A stretch of 64,000 nt of DNA from Methylobacterium sp. FF17 (GTDB lineage Bacteria; Pseudomonadota; Alphaproteobacteria; Rhizobiales; Beijerinckiaceae), in contig NZ_CP107532.1 in assembly GCF_025813715.1 (NCBI RefSeq), forward strand, positions 5,646,501-5,710,500, given 5' to 3'. The position numbers and the translations under genes are program-made. The notes under the pieces were generated by a model that saw only the letters and a program-made list of their open reading frames with translations, searched no databases and was not told the origin of the DNA. Shown one piece after another: positions 47,504 through 56,678 of this stretch. Within the stretch, counting starts at the first letter, position 1. Every line of letters starts with the position of its first letter.

Positions 47504-48658
47504 GTGAACGTCACCCAGATCACCCACCACGACCTCGACGGCTACGGCGCCTCCACGGTGGTCGGCCAGTTCGCCGATGTGTCGCGCATCGTTCACGTGC
47601 CGCGCTATTCGGATGTCGGCCCCGTGGTCGAGACCGAACTGAAGCGCCTCGGCAAGGCGGCGAGCCCCGAGATGATCGTGATGACCGACCTCGGCCTGGA
47701 GGCGGTGGCGGTCAGCTTCATCAAGAGCTTCGCCGCCCTCAACCGCCGCCGCGACGAGGCCGCCCGCCACCGCCTGATCGTGCTCGACCACCACGCCTCG
47801 TCGGTGGATCAGCTCCGCGAGCAGAAGCTCGAGCCGCAGCCCCACCCCGAGGCGCCGGGCGTGCAGCGCTTCGACCTCGAGGACCCGAACATCGTGGTGC
47901 TCATCGACGAGGCGCGCTGCGCCACCCGCATGGCCTACGAGCACCGTGCCCTCTACGCCACCCGCGAGGCCGACGCGGACCCGATCCTCGGCGCCCTGGT
48001 GACGGCGGTGGACGCGGTCGACCTCTGGCGCAAGGACCGGCCCGAGTTCCGCGCGGGCCTGAGCCTCGACGAGGTGTTCTGGGACAACGTCTCGAACCTC
48101 GTCCCCATCGGCCATCCCTGGCACGACCGCTTCGTGAGCGACCTGCTCCTCGGCGTGGCGCGGCTGCTCGCCGACGGCGCCACCCCGGCGGGCATCGAGG
48201 GCCAGGTGGGTGCGCTGCGCACCGCCATCCTCGACCGCTACCTCGCCGACGACGCGACCGACGACCGCACGCTCACCACCCGCATGCGGATCGCCCGCGT
48301 GCTCGCCCGCTCGGAGCTGTTCCATCCCCTCTCGGACGGCACGCTGATGTCGTTCGGCCTCGATGCCGGCACCTTCCAGCGCGTCTCGGACCTCATCATG
48401 GCGAGCGGCCGGGCCAGCCGCGTCCTCAATGTGCAGCGGGCAGGCACGATGTCGTTCCGCTCCAACAACGAGACGGCGCTCGACGGCGCCCGGCGCTTCC
48501 GGGGCGGCGGCCACAAGGACGCCGCCGGCGGCAAGCTGACGAGCGGCACCGCCTTTTCCCTAGCGGATGCCATCGCGCAGGTGGAGCCGGTGCTGAACCC
48601 CCCTGCCCCCGACCCCTCGGCGAGCCCCTTCGCGGCGCTGAAGAACTGGAAGGGCTGA
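47504..48658 (+). CDS. DHH-family phosphoesterase
   Basis: This 384-residue protein has ITHHDLDGYGASTVV (motif I), a DHH motif in LIVLDHHASS and a C-terminal DHHA1-like nucleic-acid-binding end FRGGGHKDAAGG. The family includes NrnA/pAp phosphatases and cyclic-dinucleotide or oligoribonucleotide hydrolases that use Mn2+. The true substrate is not resolved. The start is GTG 47504 or the TTG six bases upstream, which has better GAGG spacing. Confidence 0.88.
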   Translation: MNVTQITHHDLDGYGASTVVGQFADVSRIVHVPRYSDVGPVVETELKRLGKAASPEMIVMTDLGLEAVAVSFIKSFAALNRRRDEAARHRLIVLDHHASSVDQLREQKLEPQPHPEAPGVQRFDLEDPNIVVLIDEARCATRMAYEHRALYATREADADPILGALVTAVDAVDLWRKDRPEFRAGLSLDEVFWDNVSNLVPIGHPWHDRFVSDLLLGVARLLADGATPAGIEGQVGALRTAILDRYLADDATDDRTLTTRMRIARVLARSELFHPLSDGTLMSFGLDAGTFQRVSDLIMASGRASRVLNVQRAGTMSFRSNNETALDGARRFRGGGHKDAAGGKLTSGTAFSLADAIAQVEPVLNPPAPDPSASPFAALKNWKG

Positions 48659-48771
48659 GACGAGTCCGTCCGGCTCCCGGGCCGGACATCCGCCCCCGAG
48701 CGACGTGCCGTCGCGCCCGGATCGCCGGCGCGCCGGCCGGGGTTACCCTCACGACAGAGGGGGGACATCCG

Positions 48772-51048
48772 ATGGGGATACCGGCCGATACGACGGACCG
48801 TCCGGCCTGGCTCGGGCGCGCGCATCCGCGCGTCGAGGGGCCGGCCAAGGTCACCGGCGCGGCGCGCTACGCCTCCGACACCCGCCTGCCGAACCTCGCC
48901 CATGCCGCCCTCGTCACGAGCACCATCCCGCGTGGACGGATCACCGGCTTCGACCTCGCGGCCGCGCGCGCCGTGCCGGGCACCCTCGGCATCTTCACCC
49001 ATCGGGACTTCGCCGGGTCGATCCGGCCGGTGGATCACCTCATGGCGGGAGGCTACGCCAATAGCGGCCACCGTCCCCTCGGTTCGGACGCGGTCGCCTA
49101 TGCGGGCCAGATCGTCGCCCTGGTGGTGGCCGAGAGCGTGGAGGCGGCCAGCGCGGCGGCCGCCCGCGTCGTCGTCGGCTACGAGCCCGCCCCCTTCGCG
49201 GACGGCCTCGATTCGGAGGGTGCCGAGACCGTGCGGCTCGCCGATCTCAAGCCGAAGCACCACGATCCCGCCTGCGGGGACGCCGATGCGGGGCTGGCGC
49301 GCGCCGATGCGGTCGTCGCGGCGCGCTACGAGACGCCGATCCAGCACCACAACCCCATCGAGCTGTACACCACCACCTGCGCCTGGGACGGACCCCGCCT
49401 CACGGTCTACGAGCCCTCGCGCTACCTCGGCGCCGTCCGGCACGGTCTCGCCGCGCAACTCGGCCTCGATCCGGCCGACATCCGCGTGGTGGCCGGGCTG
49501 ATCGGCGGCCATTTCGGCTCGAAGCTCGCCCTTGCGCAGTACACGGCCCCGGTGGCGCTGGCGGCCAGGGCCCTGGGCCGTCCGGTCGCCCTGGTGCCGA
49601 GCCGGCGCGACACCTTCACCATCGCCAATTACCGGCCCGAGACCCGCCACGACATCCGGCTCGGCGCGACGGCCGACGGGCGCTTCACGGCCCTCGTCCA
49701 CAAGGCCACGGTGATCGCCTCGCGGTTCGACCCCTTCGCGATGGAGGGCACCGACGTCACCGCCAGCCTCTATGCCTGCCCGAACGTGCGCACCGACGAG
49801 CGCGCCGTGCGGGTCGACCGCAACACGCCGGGGCCGATGCGCGCTCCCCCCGAGGTGCCCTACCTCTTCGCCCTGGAGAGCGCCGTCGACGAGATGGCGC
49901 ATGCGCTGCGGCTCGACCCCATCGCCTTGCGCCGGCGCAACGACACCGCAACCGATCCGATCTCGGGCAAGCCCTTCTCCTCGCGCCCGCTCATGGCCTG
50001 CTTCGACGCCGGCGCCGAGGCCTTCGGCTGGGCGGAGCGGGACCCCGAGCCCGGCCGGATGCGGGAGGGGGCCTGGTGCATCGGCCTCGGCTGCGCGGCC
50101 TCCGTGCGCCCGGTTAAGATCGCCCCCGCCACGATGCGGGTCGCGCTCTCGGCCGGGGGGCGGGCCACGGTCGCCACCGCGCACCACGAGATCGGCAACG
50201 GCATCACGACGCTTCTCGCGCTCGGCGCCGCCGAGTGGCTCGGGATCGAACCGGAGGCGGTGACGGTGCGGCTGGGCGATACGGATCTGCCCGCCGCCGG
50301 CCTCTCGGGCGGATCCGCCACCACCACGAGCCTGCTCCACACCCTCGCGCAGGGATGCGAGGCGCTGCGTGCGCGCCTCGTCGCGGCGGCGGTCGCCGCG
50401 GACGCTCCCCTGGCGGGTGCCGATCCGGCCGGGTGCCGGCTCGCGGACCGCGCCCTGGCGGCGGCGGACGGACGCCGCGCGCCGCTCGACGGACTCCTGG
50501 CGCGCACGGGCGAGATCGCCGAGACCGTCGCCTTCACGCCCGAGGGGTCGGGGCCGGAGGCCCTGGCGGCCATGGAGGCGGGCCGCATGGCCCTCGGAAC
50601 GGGAGCCGGCGAGAAGGCCGTGTCCTGGGCTTTCGGGGCGCAGTTCGCCCGCGTGCGGGTCCATGCGGAGACCGGCGAGGTCCGGGTCGACCGCCTGCTC
50701 GGCGCCTTTGCGGCGGGACGCATCCTCAACCCGCTCACCGCCCGGAGCCAACTCACGGGCGGCATGCTCTGGGGCCTCGGCTCGGCGCTTCTCGAAGAGA
50801 CGATCCTCGACCGGGGCCATTATCGCAACGCGGATCTCGCCGAGTACCTCGTCGCCACCGCCGCCGACACCCCCGAGATCGAGGCGCTGTTCGTGCCCGA
50901 CCCGGACGCGGCCGTGAACCCGCTTGGGCTCAAGGGTCTGGGCGAACTCGGGATCATCGGCGTCAACGCGGCTATCGCCAACGCGGTCTTCAACGCGACG
51001 GGCCGCCGCATCCGCGCGCTGCCGATCCGGGTCGAGGATCTGCTGTGA
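48772..51048 (+). CDS. Xanthine-dehydrogenase-family molybdopterin-binding subunit (orphan)
   Basis: This 758-residue protein matches the large molybdopterin-binding subunit of the xanthine oxidase family. It starts with the ald_Xan_dh N-domain (RVEGPAKVTGAARYASDTRL). Conserved segments include PIELYTTTCAWDGPRLTVYE, GLIGGHFGSK and TPGPMRAPPEVP. Near the C-terminus PLGLKGLGELGIIGVNAAI carries the catalytic Glu. The ribosome site GAGGGG lies before ATG 48772. The usual FAD (CoxM-type) and [2Fe-2S] (CoxS-type) subunit genes are absent on both sides, so partners must be encoded elsewhere. The substrate is unknown; an aldehyde or N-heterocycle is possible. Confidence 0.9.
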   Translation: MGIPADTTDRPAWLGRAHPRVEGPAKVTGAARYASDTRLPNLAHAALVTSTIPRGRITGFDLAAARAVPGTLGIFTHRDFAGSIRPVDHLMAGGYANSGHRPLGSDAVAYAGQIVALVVAESVEAASAAAARVVVGYEPAPFADGLDSEGAETVRLADLKPKHHDPACGDADAGLARADAVVAARYETPIQHHNPIELYTTTCAWDGPRLTVYEPSRYLGAVRHGLAAQLGLDPADIRVVAGLIGGHFGSKLALAQYTAPVALAARALGRPVALVPSRRDTFTIANYRPETRHDIRLGATADGRFTALVHKATVIASRFDPFAMEGTDVTASLYACPNVRTDERAVRVDRNTPGPMRAPPEVPYLFALESAVDEMAHALRLDPIALRRRNDTATDPISGKPFSSRPLMACFDAGAEAFGWAERDPEPGRMREGAWCIGLGCAASVRPVKIAPATMRVALSAGGRATVATAHHEIGNGITTLLALGAAEWLGIEPEAVTVRLGDTDLPAAGLSGGSATTTSLLHTLAQGCEALRARLVAAAVAADAPLAGADPAGCRLADRALAAADGRRAPLDGLLARTGEIAETVAFTPEGSGPEALAAMEAGRMALGTGAGEKAVSWAFGAQFARVRVHAETGEVRVDRLLGAFAAGRILNPLTARSQLTGGMLWGLGSALLEETILDRGHYRNADLAEYLVATAADTPEIEALFVPDPDAAVNPLGLKGLGELGIIGVNAAIANAVFNATGRRIRALPIRVEDLL

Positions 51049-51086
51049 CCCGGGCGCTGATCCGCACGTTGGCCCCGAATCAAAGG

Positions 51087-51211
51087 CGGTCGCGGATCTG
51101 ATCGGTCCAGAAGCGCGCGCAGGTCCGGTGTTCCGGACCTGCGTCTTCCTTGGAGGATGGGAGCGCTTCTCCGCTCAGAGACGGTAGCGGATCTGGTCGG
51201 TCCAGAAGCGC
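51087..51211. repeat. Micro-duplication of the ldtR 3' end
   Basis: A 30-bp unit at 51182-51211 encodes the end of LdtR (RFWTDQIRYR). It recurs at 51087-51116 with 2 mismatches, and the peptide RFWTDQIRDRL plus stop is preserved on the minus strand. The copies are 95 bp apart and in different frames. Confidence 0.8.
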
Positions 51212-51690
51212 TCCAGCCGGCTGAGTGCCACGTTGAGGCGGCCGAAATCGTCGTCCGAGATGCCGCCGATCGGCTGGATGGTACGGGCGTGCTTGTCGTA
51301 GAGGCTCTGGATGATGTCGTGGACCTGACGCCCCTTGTCGGTGAGGCTGATGCGCACCGAGCGGCGATCCGTCTTCGAGCGGGCGTGGTGGAGGTAGCCG
51401 GCCTCGACGAGCTTCTTGACGTTGTAGGAGACGTTCGAGCCGAGATAGTAGCCCTTGGTGCGCAGTTCGCTCGCGGTCAGCTCCTTGTCGCCGATGTTGT
51501 AGAGGAGCAGCGCCTGGACGCTGTTCACGTCCTCGCGGTCGCGACGCTCGAACTCGTCCTTGATCACGTCGAGAAGCCGGCGGTGCAGGCGCTCCACGAG
51601 GTGCAGGGCTTCCAGGTACGCGTCGTGGGCCGATGCGGTTTCGGGGGCGGTTTTGGTCTCGCTGACCTTGGCGGCTTGGGACTTCATCAT
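51175..51690 (-). CDS. ldtR: MarR-family regulator LdtR
   Basis: This 171-residue protein strongly resembles LdtR of Hyphomicrobiales. It carries YLEALHLVERLHRRLLDVIK, NSVQALLLYNIGDKELTASE with GYYLGSNVSYNVKKLVEAGY, and the wing SKTDRRSVRISLTDKGRQV. LdtR controls L,D-transpeptidase and stress genes in rhizobia and Liberibacter. The start is one of the ATGs at 51699, 51690 or 51687. DUF6163 lies upstream on the same strand. Confidence 0.9.
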   Translation of the reverse strand: MMKSQAAKVSETKTAPETASAHDAYLEALHLVERLHRRLLDVIKDEFERRDREDVNSVQALLLYNIGDKELTASELRTKGYYLGSNVSYNVKKLVEAGYLHHARSKTDRRSVRISLTDKGRQVHDIIQSLYDKHARTIQPIGGISDDDFGRLNVALSRLERFWTDQIRYRL

Positions 51691-51850
51691 GAGCCTCATC
51701 GGTCTGTTCGCTTCGGGGCCGGTGTTCTTCGCCACCGCTCATGAAGCCAACCTAGGAGTCGCAGATGAAAGACGGTTTAAGCGATAGGATGAATTTGCGA
51801 TTTACCTCTCTGGGTAAATGCAAGATGAAGCGATCCCCGTAACGCCCCGT

Positions 51851-52318
51851 TTACCGGATCTCCCGGGCCGCCAGGAAAGATAAGATAAAATACATCGCAA
51901 TAATCCCGCCCTGTATAGCCAGGTAGGGCGTCGACATCGGCAGCAGTTGCGGCGTCAGGATCGCGAGGGTGAGCGTGCTGGTGGCGGCCAGCAGCCAGAC
52001 CACGCCGCCCCAGGCGCTGGTGAGCCAGAGGCCGACCGCCGCCATCGCGTCGATCACCGCGAAGTAGACGATCACGCTCTGGCGACCGATCGGCTCCGAT
52101 TCGAAGGGCCGGGCGCCGGGCAGCACGTCGAGGATGCTGGCCCAGGTCGCCACCGCCTTGGCCAGCCAGAACAGGGCGGTGACGCGCATGAACCAGATCA
52201 GGACCACGTCCCAGCCGCTCTGCGGCGACTGCGGCACCCGCTCGATCCGGTCCCCCCCGCCCTCGCCGCCCCGGCCCCGCGCCTCGCGGGGGCCGCCCAG
52301 CTTCGTCAATCCGCGCAT
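51851..52318 (-). CDS. DUF6163-family membrane protein
   Basis: This 155-residue protein has an N-terminal cytosolic Arg/Gly-rich part and four hydrophobic helices (VVLIWFMRVTALFWLAKAVA; VIVYFAVIDAMAAVGLWLTS; VWLLAATSTLTLAILTPQLL; YLAIQGGIIAMYFILSFLAA). It fits the DUF6163 family known beside LdtR in this order. AGAGG lies 6-7 bases before the ATG at 52318. It follows the HIBCH gene by 13 bp. The role is unknown, possibly in the envelope. Confidence 0.75.
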   Translation of the reverse strand: MRGLTKLGGPREARGRGGEGGGDRIERVPQSPQSGWDVVLIWFMRVTALFWLAKAVATWASILDVLPGARPFESEPIGRQSVIVYFAVIDAMAAVGLWLTSAWGGVVWLLAATSTLTLAILTPQLLPMSTPYLAIQGGIIAMYFILSFLAAREIR

Positions 52319-52331
52319 GCCGGGCCTCTCG

Positions 52332-53387
52332 TCACCGCTCGAAATCGGGTTCGGGTGCGTCACCCGGCGCGAAGGCCGCGGCGATCGTGCCGGGGTCGAC
52401 GGCCCCCAGGGTCGCGGGCGACCAGGCCGGCGCGCCGTCCTTGTCGATCACGGCGGCGCGCACGCCTTCGAAGAAGTCGTGTCCGCGCATCAGGGCGCTG
52501 ACCATGCGGTACTCGGTGCGCAGCGCGTCGGGGAAGGTCAGGGTCGCGCCCCGGCGCATCTGCTCGCGCACCAGCACGAGGCTGGTGGGGGAGCGCGTGC
52601 GCATCAGCGCGGCCGTCTCCGTCGCGAAGGCGGACCCGTCCGCATCGAGGCGCGCCAGGATGTCGGGTACGGTGTCGGCGCCGAAGCAGGCGTCGATGCG
52701 GGCGCGTTCGCGGACCAGCACCCCCGGGTCCGGCACCGGCCGGGCGCGGTCGGCGAGCACCGGGTCGATCGGCCCGCCCCCGGCGAGGGCGTCCACGAGG
52801 GCGTCGAAATCGGCGGCCGCCGCGTGGTGCGTGGCCAGCCCCACCGCGTGCGCGTCGCCGGGGCCGATCCGGGTGCCCGTCAGGGCGAGATAGGTGCCGG
52901 TGAGGCCGGGCAGGCGCGGCAGCACGTAGGTCATGCCGACATCCGGAAACAGCCCGATGCCCACCTCCGGCATCGCGAAGCTGTAGCTCTCGGAGGAGAC
53001 CCGGTGGCTGCCATGCACCGAGATGCCGTTGCCCCCGCCCATCACGAGGCCCTCGATCAGGCTGACGATGGGTTTGGGTAAGTGCTTCACGGCGGCGTCG
53101 AGGCCGTACTCGGCGCGCCAGAACGCATCGACGCCCGCGTGGTCGCCGGCCGTGGCGAGGGCATGGATCTCGCGGATGTCGCCCCCGGCGCAGAAGGCCC
53201 GCCCACCCCGACCGCGCAGGACGAGGCGGGTCACGGCGGCATCCTCGGCCCAGGCCGCGAGTTGCGCCCGCATCGCCTCGAGCATCGCGCGCGTGAGGGC
53301 GTTCAGGGCGCGCGGCCGGTTCAGGGTCACGAGGCCCACCGCCCCGCGCCGCTCGAACAGGATCTCCGCCTCGCCTGAATCCGCCAT
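52332..53387 (-). CDS. 3-hydroxyisobutyryl-CoA hydrolase / enoyl-CoA hydratase-like protein
   Basis: This 351-residue crotonase-fold protein has the oxyanion segments RGRGGRAFCAGGDIREIH and LIEGLVMGGGNGISVHGSHR. SFAMPEVGIGLFPDVGMTYV, typical of HIBCH, has the catalytic Glu and Asp. The C-terminal extension distinguishes it from ordinary enoyl-CoA hydratases. HIBCH hydrolyses 3-hydroxyisobutyryl-CoA in valine breakdown. No other valine pathway gene is adjacent. Confidence 0.9.
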   Translation of the reverse strand: MADSGEAEILFERRGAVGLVTLNRPRALNALTRAMLEAMRAQLAAWAEDAAVTRLVLRGRGGRAFCAGGDIREIHALATAGDHAGVDAFWRAEYGLDAAVKHLPKPIVSLIEGLVMGGGNGISVHGSHRVSSESYSFAMPEVGIGLFPDVGMTYVLPRLPGLTGTYLALTGTRIGPGDAHAVGLATHHAAAADFDALVDALAGGGPIDPVLADRARPVPDPGVLVRERARIDACFGADTVPDILARLDADGSAFATETAALMRTRSPTSLVLVREQMRRGATLTFPDALRTEYRMVSALMRGHDFFEGVRAAVIDKDGAPAWSPATLGAVDPGTIAAAFAPGDAPEPDFER

Positions 53388-53416
53388 CGTCGCTCCCGCC
53401 TGGATCGCCTGCTTAG

Positions 53417-55083
<1,667 letters not shown>

Positions 55084-55173
55084 ATCGATCTTGAGAGTTG
55101 TGCGGCGCACGCCCACATTTCGGGACGGAACGACAGCCGCTCCATTCCGCGAGCGCCGTTCAGGAGCGCCCCC

Positions 55174-55662
55174 ATGCGCGAGACGCAAAGCCCCTACGCC
55201 GATCGCTACGCGGCCGGCTACGCCCCCCAGTTTCCGGTCCCCTACGTCCGGGGCAGCCTCGGGGCGCGCTTCGTCGCCTACCTCCTCGACATCCTGTTCA
55301 TCTTCGGCTTCACGGCCTTCCTGATGCTGGCGATCACGGTGGTCGGCGTGCTCACCTTCGGCCTCGGCTGGACGCTGTTCGCGATCCTCCCCGCCAGCGG
55401 CATCCTCTACAGCGCCATCACGGTGGGGGGCGCGGGCCAGGGCACCTGGGGCATGCGGATGATGGGCCTGCGCGTCGTGGCCCCCGAGAGCGGCGCCCGC
55501 GTCGATTACCTCACCGCCGCGATCCACGCGCTGCTGTTCTACGTGGCCGTGGCCTCCGCGTTCGTGCTCTGGATGCTCGATGTCGGCATCGGCCTCGTGC
55601 GCGCCGACCGCCGCCTCGGGCATGACCTGCTCCTCGGCCTCGCCGTGGTGCGCGCGGACTGA
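55174..55662 (+). CDS. RDD-family membrane protein
   Basis: This 162-residue protein has the RDD motif at the start of helix 1 (LGARFVAYLLDILFIFGFTA). Helix 2 and 3 regions include TWGMRMMGLRVV, with the last helix near HALLFYVAVASAFVLWMLDV. RDD proteins are small transporters or antiporter-like proteins; some aid sodium or drug resistance. The ribosome site CAGGAG lies before the ATG. Confidence 0.85.
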   Translation: MRETQSPYADRYAAGYAPQFPVPYVRGSLGARFVAYLLDILFIFGFTAFLMLAITVVGVLTFGLGWTLFAILPASGILYSAITVGGAGQGTWGMRMMGLRVVAPESGARVDYLTAAIHALLFYVAVASAFVLWMLDVGIGLVRADRRLGHDLLLGLAVVRAD

Positions 55663-55712
55663 GGGGACGCGGCGTCCCGCCCGGGGCTCCGGGCGGGGGC
55701 AGGGTTCGACCA

Positions 55713-55780
55713 GGATCAAGTCCTCGGCATGGATCAAGTCCTCGGGAAGGATCAAGTCCTGGGGAAGGATCAGGGCCGGG
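55713..55780. repeat. 18-bp tandem repeat, 3.5 copies
   Basis: GGATCAAGTCCTCGGCAT, GGATCAAGTCCTCGGGAA and GGATCAAGTCCTGGGGAA lie head to tail, followed by a diverged partial copy. It is a minisatellite in the spacer between the RDD and arginyltransferase genes. No spacers or conserved palindrome, so not CRISPR. Confidence 0.9.
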
Positions 55781-55913
55781 ATCGGGCTGCGACGAAGGTT
55801 TCGCACGAAATCGTTCCGAGGACCGCAGGGGGTGTTGAGCCGGCCCACGATGCGGATACACTCAAGTCTCGGCCCGCGTTTCGCAGGCCCCGCGCGGCGA
55901 GCGACAGACAAGC

Positions 55914-56660
55914 GTGACGAGCCATTCCCGGGATACCCCGCAATTCTACCTGACGGCCCCCTCGCCGTGCCCGTACCTGCCGGGGCAGGAGGAGCGGAAG
56001 GTGTTCACGCACCTCGTCGGCCGTCGCGCCCGCGACCTCAACGAGATCCTGACGCAGGGCGGCTTCCGCCGCTCGCAGACCATCGCCTATCGGCCGGCCT
56101 GCGAATCCTGCCGCGCCTGCATCTCGGTGCGGGTGGTGGTGTCCGATTTCCGGCCATCGGGCAGCCAGCGCCGCATCCTCCAGCGCAACCACGACCTTGT
56201 GGGCAACCCGGAGCCCAACCGCCCGGCCTCCGAGCAATACGCCCTCTTCCGGCGCTACCTCGACGCCCGCCACGGCGACGGCGGCATGGTCGACATGACC
56301 GTCCTCGACTACGCGATGATGATCGAGGACAGCCACGTCGACACCCACCTCGTGGCCTATCGCCGGCGCGGCCCCGACACCGCGATCAACGGGCGCGGCA
56401 CCGGCCCGACCGTCGCCCTGTGCCTCACCGACGTCCTCGCGGACGGCCTCTCGATGGTCTACTCGTTCTACGATCCGTCCGAGGCGCATCGCTCGCTCGG
56501 CACCTTCATGATCCTCGACCACATCCGGCGCGCGGCCGAACTCGGCCTGCCCTACCTCTACCTCGGCTACTGGGTCGAGGGATCGCGCAAGATGGACTAC
56601 AAGGCCCGTTTCACCCCGCAGGAGCGCCTGATGGGGCCGGGCTGGCAGCGGGTGGAGTGA
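55914..56660 (+). CDS. bpt: Aspartate/glutamate leucyl/arginyltransferase (Bpt)
   Basis: This 248-residue protein matches bacterial Bpt/ATE. The N-terminal zinc-like motif is [13 protein letters not shown], and the second half is [18 protein letters not shown]. The GNAT-like domain contains [20 protein letters not shown]. It adds amino acids to N-terminal Asp or Glu so that proteins enter the N-degron path. The start is GTG 55914. Confidence 0.94.
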   Translation: MTSHSRDTPQFYLTAPSPCPYLPGQEERKVFTHLVGRRARDLNEILTQGGFRRSQTIAYRPACESCRACISVRVVVSDFRPSGSQRRILQRNHDLVGNPEPNRPASEQYALFRRYLDARHGDGGMVDMTVLDYAMMIEDSHVDTHLVAYRRRGPDTAINGRGTGPTVALCLTDVLADGLSMVYSFYDPSEAHRSLGTFMILDHIRRAAELGLPYLYLGYWVEGSRKMDYKARFTPQERLMGPGWQRVE

Positions 56661-56678
56661 GCCACCCGCCGCCGCGAC

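Noticed and set aside
55713..55780. Repeat cluster as a possible CRISPR array
   Set aside because: The units are contiguous with no unique spacers and are not palindromic, so it is a simple tandem repeat.
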